Below are positions 52,479 through 61,193 of a DNA stretch of 64,000 bases, one piece after another. This DNA is from Deltaproteobacteria bacterium. GTDB taxonomy: Bacteria; Myxococcota_A; UBA9160; JAFDDA01. The notes beneath the pieces are model-generated. The model was not told the origin of the DNA. It was given only the letters and a program-made list of their open reading frames with translations, and did no database searches. Positions within the stretch are counted from its first letter, which is position 1. Every line of letters begins with the position of its first letter. Made by a program: the position numbers and the translations under genes. The stretch lies in NCBI GenBank assembly GCA_019311105.1, contig JAFDDA010000021.1:1-64000 (forward strand), in the 5' to 3' direction.

Positions 52479-53849
52479 ATGGTCGCGCCGCCCCTCTCGC
52501 GTCGGGAGTTCGTTCGCAGGTCCGCTCTTGCCGCGGCGGCCAGTGCCGTCCCGTTCGGCTGTGGGCGCGCTCCGGAACACAAACCGAACCTCCTCGTCCT
52601 GTGTTCCGACCAACAGCACTGGCAGGCGATGGGCTTCGTGGACGAGTTCTTCGATACGCCGAACGCAGACGCGCTCGCCCTCGAGTCGACGGTCTTCGAG
52701 CGGGCGTTCTGCGCTTCGCCGCAGTGCTCACCCAGCCGGTCCGCCATGTTGACCGGCTTCTATCCACACCACACGCGGGTGATGAACAACGAGGGCGCCG
52801 TCGGGGGCCCCGCTCTGGCGATGGAGACGATCGGCCCGGCGCTACAGCGAGGCGGCTATCACACGGGCTACTTCGGGAAGTGGCACCTCGGCAACGAGCC
52901 GCTCGGGAACTCTGGCTGGGATGAACGCAACACCGCGGGCGTCGACCCGGCCACCACGGGCCGGGCGCTCGACTTCCTTCATCGCCATGCGCAGAGCGAG
53001 AAGCCCTTCGCCCTGTTCCTGATGTACGTGGATCCGCACGATGTCTACGCCTTCTCGCCGGACGTCCCACCGGGGGCGACCGCCACCGGGGCGCCCCTCG
53101 GCGAGTCGTGGCGTCGCGAGCGCTTCGAGGGCAAGCCGGCCCCGCAGGAGCAATTCATGACCGGTGACCAGGGCCGGGTGATCTGGGGGCGAGCTCAGCC
53201 TGTCTGGGAGGCGTATCGCGAGTTCTATCGGGGCAAGGTCGAGCTCTACGACCGCCACCTGGGTTCGGTCGTCCGGATCTTGAAGGCGCTGGGTCTCTGG
53301 GAGAGCACCGTCGTCCTCAACACCTCCGACCACGGGGAGATGGACACCCAGCACAAGCTCGTCTTCAAGGGGCCGTTCATGTACGAGCATGTGGTCCGAA
53401 TCCCCATGACCGTCCGCGTGCCCGAGGCGTTCGCGGGCGTCGGGCCCCAGCGTGTCGCCGACTACGATTGGGTCAACGTCGATACGGTCCCGACCCTGCT
53501 CGACCTCGCGGGGCTCGACCCCCCCGAGTGTCATGGACGATCCGCGCGCGCGATCCTGACCGGGCAGGGTGCCCGGCCGAGCCGCGACTATGTGGTCGGC
53601 CAGTACTTCGGCAAGCAGGGGTGGCTGAACCCGATCCGGATGATCCGTACGCCGGACTGGAAGCTCAACGTCTACATCGGCCACGGCGAAGAACTCTACG
53701 ACCTCCGCAACGACCCCCACGAACTCGTGAACCTCGCGGCGGACGCCGGACGCGCCGGACGGATGCGCGAACTCCGGGCGGAACTCGATGCATGGATCCG
53801 CGACCACGCGGACCCCTTCGACCGGCTCGAGGCGACGCCGCTGGGATGA
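52479..53849 (+). CDS. Tat-exported FGly-type sulfatase, probable lipoprotein
   Basis: A 456-residue sulfatase. The N-terminus LSRREFVRRSALAAAASAV is a twin-arginine signal, followed by the lipobox-like VPFGCG. The active site is the canonical C-S-P-S-R motif in CASPQCSPSRSAMLTG, whose cysteine would become formylglycine. Metal-binding LLVLCSDQQHWQAMG, HTGYFGKWHLG and NTSDHGEMDTQHKL follow. It hydrolyses an unknown sulfate ester in the periplasm. No FGly-generating enzyme is in the window. The gene faces the 53887 gene convergently. Confidence 0.9.
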   Translation: MVAPPLSRREFVRRSALAAAASAVPFGCGRAPEHKPNLLVLCSDQQHWQAMGFVDEFFDTPNADALALESTVFERAFCASPQCSPSRSAMLTGFYPHHTRVMNNEGAVGGPALAMETIGPALQRGGYHTGYFGKWHLGNEPLGNSGWDERNTAGVDPATTGRALDFLHRHAQSEKPFALFLMYVDPHDVYAFSPDVPPGATATGAPLGESWRRERFEGKPAPQEQFMTGDQGRVIWGRAQPVWEAYREFYRGKVELYDRHLGSVVRILKALGLWESTVVLNTSDHGEMDTQHKLVFKGPFMYEHVVRIPMTVRVPEAFAGVGPQRVADYDWVNVDTVPTLLDLAGLDPPECHGRSARAILTGQGARPSRDYVVGQYFGKQGWLNPIRMIRTPDWKLNVYIGHGEELYDLRNDPHELVNLAADAGRAGRMRELRAELDAWIRDHADPFDRLEATPLG

Positions 53850-53886
53850 GCCTCCTGGGAGGCCACGCGCCGCCGGGCTGAGCCCC

Positions 53887-54491
53887 TTAGAACGTCACGT
53901 TCAGGGCGGCGCCACCGAGCGTCGGCGTGATGTTCCAGTCGAAGCGCTTTCCGGTCTTCATGCCGAAGTGGGTCTGGTACTCGTCGAGGTCGGCAATGCC
54001 GCGCTTCGGGGCGCTCAGGATGTGAGCCGTCCCGACCGCGACGCCGACGCCAAAGGATTCTGCGGCGTCCGCTCCGTGGCCGAGGCCCAGGATGAAGCCC
54101 ATGCCCACGAGGTTCAGGCCGACGTTGCCCGCAGGCTCGCGTCCAGCTCGTCGGCGCCGTTGCGACCCGGGTGGGGGCGCAACAGCAGGCGCGTCGTGCC
54201 GATCGTGGCCTTCACGGCGGTGGTGATGTAGTTGGCGCGGTTCTTCCCGCTGTCGGTGAGCGAAGCCTGCAGGGTTCCGATCACCATGCCCGCGCCGTAC
54301 ACGCCGGTCCATCCATGCTGCCAGTACTTGGCGTGCTTCTCGCCGCCGTTGAGGCGGTCCTCGATGAAGGCGATGCGCGAGTCCAGCTCGGCATCGGAGA
54401 GGCCCGAGAGGTTCCGGGTGAGGCCATCGGCACTGGCAACGCCGGGGGCCAAGAGGGTCAGGGAAAGCAGAAGGGTGGCGAAGGTTCGCAC
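53887..54491 (-). pseudogene. Exported protein of unknown function, frameshifted
   Basis: From the GTG at 54491 (ribosome site GAGGAGAAC) the frame encodes a signal peptide (RTFATLLLSLTLLAPGVASA) and a helical region with KYWQHGWTGVYGAGMVIGT and NYITTAVKATIGTTRLLL, and stops at 54114. The neighbouring frame continues the protein with NVGLNLVGMGFILGLGHGAD, SFGVGVAVGTAHILSAPKRG and TPTLGGAALNVTF to 53887. One indel near 54127-54145 would join them into about 200 residues. The C-terminal part looks like a membrane-inserting or beta-structured segment. No family recognised. Confidence 0.6.
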
Positions 54492-54590
54492 GCGGTTCTC
54501 CTCGAAAGATTGGGATGGCAGGCAATACGCAGTAGGCGGCAAGGGATACCGCAGACCCGCTCCCCCCGCCGCGTGCTCGGCTGAAAAACG

Positions 54591-54620
54591 AAGGGCCGCG
54601 CGGCGATGCCGGCGGCCCTT
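54591..54620 (-). terminator. Rho-independent terminator beside the first tRNA-like copy
   Basis: AAGGGCCGC at 54591-54599 is the exact complement of 54612-54620; on the minus strand the hairpin is followed by CGTTTTT. It lies directly after the tRNA 3' half at 54632, as a normal tRNA terminator would. Confidence 0.65.
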
Positions 54621-54631
54621 CGAAGAGTGGA

Positions 54632-54710
54632 TGGTGGAGCTGAGCGGGATGGAACTCTGACGCTCAGGCGGCGAGAGCACCCGCGAAGAAGCGAAATCAA
54701 TGACTTAGGG
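54632..54710 (-). repeat. Attachment-like repeat, copy 1 (degenerate tRNA-Ala 3' half)
   Basis: Minus-strand tRNA-Ala 3' half with several substitutions (the T-loop is damaged) but a clear acceptor strand and CCA complement TGGTGGAGCTGAG. Its right part, AAGAAGCGAAATCAATGACT plus TAGGG at 54686-54710, is identical over 25 bases to copy 2 at 56106-56130. With copy 2 it forms direct repeats enclosing the PP-loop gene. Confidence 0.75.
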
Positions 54711-54747
54711 CGGGGTCGGCCGGTGAGACACCTGATAGGCTCGCTGC

Positions 54748-55947
54748 GTGCGTGCGATCGACGTCGTCGAGCAATCGATCGGAGATGGCCAGCGTGAGAT
54801 CGCCGGCGCGGCGGCCTTCGCGGACGGGGGCCGCGTCCCCGTCTACCTGCAGTTCCCCGATGCCGGGCCCCACCCTGCTCCGGGCGACGTCTTCCTCCCG
54901 ATGCTGCTCGTGCCGGCGATGGCTCTCCACGAGGATCTCCACATCGATGCCCCGGTCTCGCGCTCGCTGCTCGACGCCGCGAACGAGAGCGTCGGTCCGG
55001 TGCTCGCCGCGTTCCACCCGCGCCTCGAGCGCGTCGAGATCCGAGCCGCCGAGGTGGCCGACGACGCTGACGCTGTGGCGCCGCCGACGATCGGGTCGTT
55101 CTTCTCCCACGGCCTCGACAGCCGCTGGACGCTCATGCGGCGTCAGACCGAGCTCACCCACCTCGTCTACATCCACGGTTTCGACCTCAACCTGGATGCA
55201 TCCGGCGTCCTGGCCGAGCTGGCGAGCCGCGCCCGGGCCGTCGCCGACGCCGCGGGCCTCGAGTTGGTGGAGCTGCGTGGCAACGGGCGTCGCCAGCTCA
55301 ACCGCGCGGCCCAGCAGCGCTTCGACGCCCGCGGACCGCGCCAGCACTTCTCCGAGACGTTCCAGCTCGGCAGCCTGCTCACGAGCTTCGGACAGGGGCT
55401 GGCCGGCCAGGTGGGCAAGATGGTGATCGCGTCGAGCTGGCGGCTCGAGGACGGCGGGGCGCACGGCTCCCACCCGTGGATCGAGGGCAACTGGTCGACG
55501 CCGAGGATCCGCTTCGAGCTCGACGGCAGCCACGCCAGCCGGATCGAGCGGGCGCGCGAGCTGGCAGAGAAGCGGCCGGACCTGCTGCGCGGCGTGCGCG
55601 TCTGCTGGCGGCGGCCCCACCGGGTCGAGAACTGCGGCCAGTGCGGGAAGTGCCTGCGCCTGCGGATGGAGCTGGAGCTGGCCGACGTCGCTCCGGGCGA
55701 AGGCCCCTTCGACGACGCCCTCGACCACCGGGCCCTGCGCCGCGCGCGGATCGTGGTCTCGTCGAGCTTCTGGGGAGCAATCCTCGAGGAGGCTCGCCGG
55801 CGCGGCGACCGCGAGGCCCAGCGGACCGCCGAGATCCTGCTCGGCCTTCGCCGCCATCCGGGCCGCGAGCTCATGCGCGCCCGGCGCGAGTTGAGACGGG
55901 TGCGCCGCCGCGTGCGCACGCGCTTCGCGAGACGAACCCCCCGCTAG
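54748..55947 (+). CDS. PP-loop ATPase, QueC/ExsB-like
   Basis: A 399-residue protein. A PP-loop at about residue 118 reads FFSHGLDSRWTLMRR, where the usual S-G-G-x-D-S has His for the second position. Then come THLVYIHGFDLNLD (conserved in this subgroup) and a zinc-type cluster with VCW and ENCGQCGKCLRL. QueC-type enzymes adenylate a carboxylate in 7-deazaguanine synthesis; this longer branch has unknown substrates. The tail is Arg-rich. The GTG at 54748 follows TAGGCT at 54736-54741 by six bases, so the message may be leaderless. It is the only gene between the two attachment-like repeats at 54632 and 56051. Confidence 0.75.
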   Translation: MRAIDVVEQSIGDGQREIAGAAAFADGGRVPVYLQFPDAGPHPAPGDVFLPMLLVPAMALHEDLHIDAPVSRSLLDAANESVGPVLAAFHPRLERVEIRAAEVADDADAVAPPTIGSFFSHGLDSRWTLMRRQTELTHLVYIHGFDLNLDASGVLAELASRARAVADAAGLELVELRGNGRRQLNRAAQQRFDARGPRQHFSETFQLGSLLTSFGQGLAGQVGKMVIASSWRLEDGGAHGSHPWIEGNWSTPRIRFELDGSHASRIERARELAEKRPDLLRGVRVCWRRPHRVENCGQCGKCLRLRMELELADVAPGEGPFDDALDHRALRRARIVVSSSFWGAILEEARRRGDREAQRTAEILLGLRRHPGRELMRARRELRRVRRRVRTRFARRTPR

Positions 55948-56012
55948 CCCTCGCTCCCCGGCATCGGCGTATCGGACGGCGCGAACCGGCTCTATCCGGC
56001 TCCGAACGAAAA

Positions 56013-56041
56013 CGGGGTTGGCGATGATCTCGCCAACCCCG
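56013..56041 (-). terminator. 12-bp perfect hairpin terminator
   Basis: CGGGGTTGGCGA at 56013-56024 pairs perfectly with 56030-56041 around a five-base loop. The minus strand continues GTTTTCG, and the plus strand TGAAAAG. It follows the tRNA 3' half on the minus strand and also lies 66 bases after the PP-loop gene, so it may serve both. Confidence 0.75.
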
Positions 56042-56050
56042 TGAAAAGAA

Positions 56051-56130
56051 TGGTGGAGCTGAGGGGGATCGAACCCCTGACCCTCAGACTGCCAGAGCAT
56101 CCGCCAAGAAGCGAAATCAATGACTTAGGG
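56051..56130 (-). repeat. Attachment-like repeat, copy 2 (tRNA-Ala(GGC) 3' half)
   Basis: On the minus strand 56051-56096 reads from an anticodon loop with GGC through half the anticodon stem, variable loop, a perfect T-arm (AGGGG/CCCCT, loop TTCGATC), the acceptor strand CAGCTCC, discriminator A and CCA. The 5' half of the tRNA is missing. Bases 56106-56130 match copy 1. The 48 bases from 56049 match copy 3 with one difference. Confidence 0.85.
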
Positions 56131-56615
56131 AACTTGCAAGCCGCGGATACCCGCCGATAGGCCTCTTTGCGATCCCGATTGGCCACAGTTTTGACCACAC
56201 GCGAGGATACGAGCAGGGTCTCTCGTCCCGGCTCACACCACGTTTGCGAGACGCGTCTTGAACCGGCGACCCTCAGCTTGGGAAGAGAATCCGAAACAGA
56301 GGAAGATCAGTCATCTACGACTGAGTGACCGGCGAGCAGCGGCGTAGAGCGGCATACGATGAACGATTAAGTCGGGCGCGACAACGAGTCCCGCGGAGCG
56401 GCGCAACGCCTCTAGCTGCGAGTGCGGTCGACGAAACGCTAGTCGCGAGACCAGAGCGACCACTCACTATGCGAGTCGAACTGCGTCCTTCTCACGCACG
56501 GCGAAGCCGTAGCGGCGGACACGATGTGCCGCAGGATCCGCGAAACGCTCGGCTTCACGGCGGGTGGCCCCGAATACAACGAGACGGTCGATCTCACCAG
56601 GAACTCCCGTCGGTC
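56131..56615. other. No gene; integration-site debris
   Basis: About 485 bases of lower GC content with no credible frame. Bases 56330-56361 (GACCGGCGAGCAGCGGCG and following) resemble 60668-60700 beside copy 3, and CGGCTCTATCCGGCTC at 55987-56002 recurs near 60719. These scattered matches suggest the flanks of one ancestral integration site were duplicated. Confidence 0.5.
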
Positions 56616-57326
56616 TCAGCTGAATAGCTGTAGGAAATCGCTCGCCGCGATGATTCCGACCAGCTCATCGGAGTCAACCACAGGGAGGCACCCGATCTGT
56701 TCCCGGCTCATCCGCCGCGCAGCCTCCTCCAACGGCGCCGAGGAGTCGATCGACACGACGTCCGCTTTCATCGTTTCTTTGACGGTGAAGTGATCCAACG
56801 CTTGCTCGTGTGCGTGCTCCGACTGACCGAGCGACCACGACAACGCGTTGAACGCCAGGTCGCGGTCGCTGAGCACACCGGCGACGTTTCCATCCTCGTC
56901 GAGAACGACGAGGTGGCGGAGCTCACCGCTTCGCATCTGCTCGCTCGCCTTGGCCAGGCGATCGTTGCGCCCGACCGTTCGAACGTCACGTGTCATCACG
57001 TCGCCGACCGTCAGATCGAGCTGGATGTGACTCGGCTTGTGTTCTTCTGCGGCGGAGCGCGCAGCGGATGGCGTCTGCTCGCGGGCTGACGGCGCGTCTG
57101 CGCCAAACACCTCCGCTGCGCGACCGAGCGCAGCATCGAGTTCGGCATGAAGTCGAGCGACCTCGCGCTCAAGCGCTCCCATCACTCGACAGGAGGCGGT
57201 AATCGTGTCCGCGCTGCCATCCCTTGTGCACCCGTGTACACGGACCACGGCGATGCGAGCGCTAGGCCCCTCCTCCCCGTCCTGTCCTGTTTCGATCTCA
57301 AGGTCCAGGCTTCGCTCTACAGTCAC
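56616..57326 (-). CDS. Protein with two CBS domains
   Basis: A 236-residue protein. The first 90 residues hold an acidic region and a coiled-coil-like stretch (REVARLHAELDAALGRAAEV). CBS domain one starts LTVGDVMTRDVRTVGRNDRL and includes LVVLDEDGNVAGVLSDRDLA; CBS domain two covers VKETMKADVVSIDSSAPLEE to VGIIAASDFLQLF. Paired CBS domains bind adenine nucleotides and regulate partner enzymes. GTG start after GGGAGGTAGGAGA. It lies inside the second attachment-flanked segment, near ftsH and a cytochrome c fragment. Confidence 0.88.
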   Translation of the reverse strand: MTVERSLDLEIETGQDGEEGPSARIAVVRVHGCTRDGSADTITASCRVMGALEREVARLHAELDAALGRAAEVFGADAPSAREQTPSAARSAAEEHKPSHIQLDLTVGDVMTRDVRTVGRNDRLAKASEQMRSGELRHLVVLDEDGNVAGVLSDRDLAFNALSWSLGQSEHAHEQALDHFTVKETMKADVVSIDSSAPLEEAARRMSREQIGCLPVVDSDELVGIIAASDFLQLFS

Positions 57327-57515
57327 GCTCTCCTACCTCCCTGAACTTCCTGAGCTGCATCTCCCGTGCCACGCTGACTCGCGGTCTCTCCGAGCACGCA
57401 AGGCGTGGAGAGCTGCGGGGGTGAGACCAAAGGCCTCGCCCGGTGGCGATACGCCACAGCGCGAGGGGCCAGAACTTCCTGCAGTCGGCCGGGAGTTCCG
57501 AGACTTCGCGAACGC

Positions 57516-57863
57516 CTAGCGAACGTAGTCCGGGTAGCGACGCCGCTCGTACTTCGAATGTAGGTACGCGGTGAGATCGATCAGCTGCGCGACGGTCATG
57601 GTGTCGTTCGCGTCGTGCATGCGAGATCCGTCTCCCTCTTCCGTGTGCTCTCGCGGGAAGCGCCTCGAGATGTCGTGGGACGGATTGATGATCGAGGTCA
57701 AGAGCTGCCCGTAGGTCTCGATGCGCGACACTTCGCCGCCAAGCACGAGAGGCGGATGCGTGCGCAGTCCCTGTGGACCACTCGGCCCGCCGACAACGCC
57801 GTGACAGTTTGTACAGCTGAGTTCGACGAAGGCGGATAGGGCATTCAAGCTGCGTTCTTGCAC
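57516..57863 (-). pseudogene. C-type cytochrome, N-terminus lost
   Basis: From a GTG at 57863 the minus strand reads VQERSLNALSAFVELSCTNC followed by H-G, giving the haem motif C-T-N-C-H. Then come GGEVSRIETYGQLLTSIINP, TEEGDGSRMHDANDTMTVAQ and a C-terminal helix LIDLTAYLHSKYERR. The fold matches a mono-haem cytochrome c, with Met in a plausible ligand position. No signal peptide exists upstream in this frame, and sequence beyond about 57870 belongs to a different, plus-strand fragment. It is therefore a truncated remnant unless a short export signal was missed. Confidence 0.7.
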
Positions 57864-57900
57864 CCGGGCCGAGTGGGGGCGTTGTGACAAACCCCTGCGG

Positions 57901-58085
57901 GGGCCACAACGGGGGTTCTTCCTCCACCTCTCCGCTGAACACTTCAACATCGCGAAGCCCGGCCTCGGTTTCATGGAGTACTTCGACCGGATCGAGAATT
58001 CTCTAGGCGCGGTCCTAGCAAACCGGTCCGCCATGCAGCGGCTCAACAAGGCACGCGTTGCGCTGAAGCACCACGGTGTTCTAGG
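57901..58085 (+). pseudogene. Internal fragment of an unknown protein
   Basis: The plus strand is open in the frame reading FFLHLSAEHFNIAKPGLGF, EYFDRIENSLGAVLANRSAM and LNKARVALKHHGVLGAP. The composition and regular amphipathic helices look like real protein, but there is no start codon with a ribosome site upstream and the frame degenerates after about 58085. I do not recognise the family. It abuts the headless cytochrome c on the other strand, marking a recombination junction near 57870-57900. Confidence 0.5.
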
Positions 58086-58209
58086 TGCGCCTACGCCGAC
58101 GCAGACTAGGGCGCGGGTGTCACGAACTTCACCGAAAAGGCGGCCTGTGGAAGACCCGACGAGACCTGGCGAAGCGCTTCGGGTCCGATCTCGAGGCTTG
58201 AAAGGCGGA

Positions 58210-60150
<1,941 letters not shown>

Positions 60151-60180
60151 CGCGGGGACAGAATAGCCTGAAGTTGCGTC

Positions 60181-60650
60181 CCCACCCTGCCCGAGGCCTT
60201 CGAGCCCGGCCCGGAGGTGTTGGTCCTCGGCGAGCTCGATGCCTCAAACTTCCGCGCACGCGAGTGGCGACGAATCGCCAAGCGGGCAGGGGTCGGCCTC
60301 CGTCGCCCGAAGGATCTGCGCGACACGTTCGCGAGCCAGCTCCTGACCCTCGGCGTGCCGCTGACCTACATCAGCCGCCAGCTCGGCCACCGCCAGGTGG
60401 CAACCACTGAGAAGCACTACGCCCGCTACCAGGGAGATGAGTACGTCGATCCGCTTCGCCGCGAGCCGTGGGAAGTGCCTGCGGACTTCCTGGCTCGTAC
60501 GTTCGCGGAACAAAGTGGCCACGAATTTGACCACAGTGGCGTCTTGGGGAATCGGGGAGACGCGCAACCCCGCGAAAGGAATGGTGGAGCTGAGGGGGAT
60601 CGAACCCCTGCCCCTCAGACTGCCAGAAGTCGGGAAGCCCAAGAAATAAC
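60181..60650 (+). pseudogene. C-terminal remnant of a tyrosine integrase
   Basis: The frame reads FEPGPEVLVLGELDASNFR, then the catalytic C-terminal part: RRPKDLRDTFASQLLTLGV (Arg of the R-x-x-R pair, with Asp where H is usual), YISRQLGHRQVATTEKHYAR (L-G-H and the tyrosine nucleophile). The N-terminal DNA-binding half and first catalytic Arg are missing; the break lies next to the ftsH start at 60150. The 3' end reads through copy 3 of the tRNA repeat as GGAEGDRTPAPQTARS, the usual read-through of an integrase into its attachment site. Confidence 0.8.
60582..60627 (-). repeat. Attachment-like repeat, copy 3 (tRNA-Ala 3' half)
   Basis: With the two bases before it, this minus-strand segment matches copy 2 at 47 of 48 positions (variable-loop A to C on the plus strand). 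It holds T-arm, acceptor strand and CCA but no tRNA 5' half. The integrase remnant runs directly into it. It marks the right edge of the second segment. Confidence 0.8.
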
Positions 60651-60930
60651 GGGAGCTTACGCTCAGTGGCCGGCGAGCAGCGGCGAGGGGCGGCACATGG
60701 CGGCACCGATCGCGGCTCCCGGCTCTATCCGGCTCTGGCTAATGGGCGCACCCCACCCCCCTGGGCGAGTTGTGACTCCTCCGCCCGACAGGCCGCAAGA
60801 AGCAAATGAACCCGGGCGCGGTCCCGCGGCATAGCACCCCTACCCCAAGGGGCCCCCGCCCCCTTCGAGGTCAGCGACTGTGCCGCACGCACAACGCGCC
60901 GAGAGAAAAAGGCGGATGGGCGCACCCCCG
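60651..60930. other. No gene; flank of the attachment site
   Basis: No supported coding region. It contains GGCGAGCAGCGGCG and CGGCTCTATCCGGCTC-type sequence also seen beside copy 2. Frames on either strand are short and of unlikely composition. Confidence 0.4.
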
Positions 60931-61030
60931 CGGATAGGGCAGGCAGGCGCCTCCCGCGCTCGGCCTCATCAGCGGCTTTGCGCACCAGAGGCTGTAGTTC
61001 ACGAGCAACGGTGACGGGATCCGTCGTCAT
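60931..61030 (-). pseudogene. N-terminal stub, acyl-CoA dehydrogenase-like
   Basis: The ATG at 61030 starts MTTDPVTVARELQPLVRKAA and continues DEAERGRRLP, which resembles the first helix of acyl-CoA dehydrogenase or HsaA-type flavin monooxygenases. The similarity ends at about residue 33; the rest of the open frame is low-complexity. A protein of about 380 residues would be expected, so this is a truncated relic at the edge of the integration region. The assignment rests on one short segment. Confidence 0.4.
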
Positions 61031-61193
61031 CGGGGCCTCCTTGTGGGCGACACGGCGATGGTAGGCGGGCGCTCAGAACACGGCGAATCGTCTCGGCGGC
61101 GAGGCGAATTGCAATCTGAGAGGGTTGTGTGAAAGAATACCAGCCGTTGAGTCGGACCGAGTCTCGTCGAGACGAACGTGGTGTGGGAGCACT

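Noticed and set aside
56325-56627. A 100-codon plus-strand frame in the integration region
   Set aside because: Arg/Ser-rich, no start signal, and it overlaps sequence repeated near 60670; considered debris.
60437-60649. A plus-strand frame containing MVELRGIEPLPLRLP
   Set aside because: This peptide is a well-known artefact of translating the antisense of a tRNA 3' end; it is explained by the repeat at 60582.
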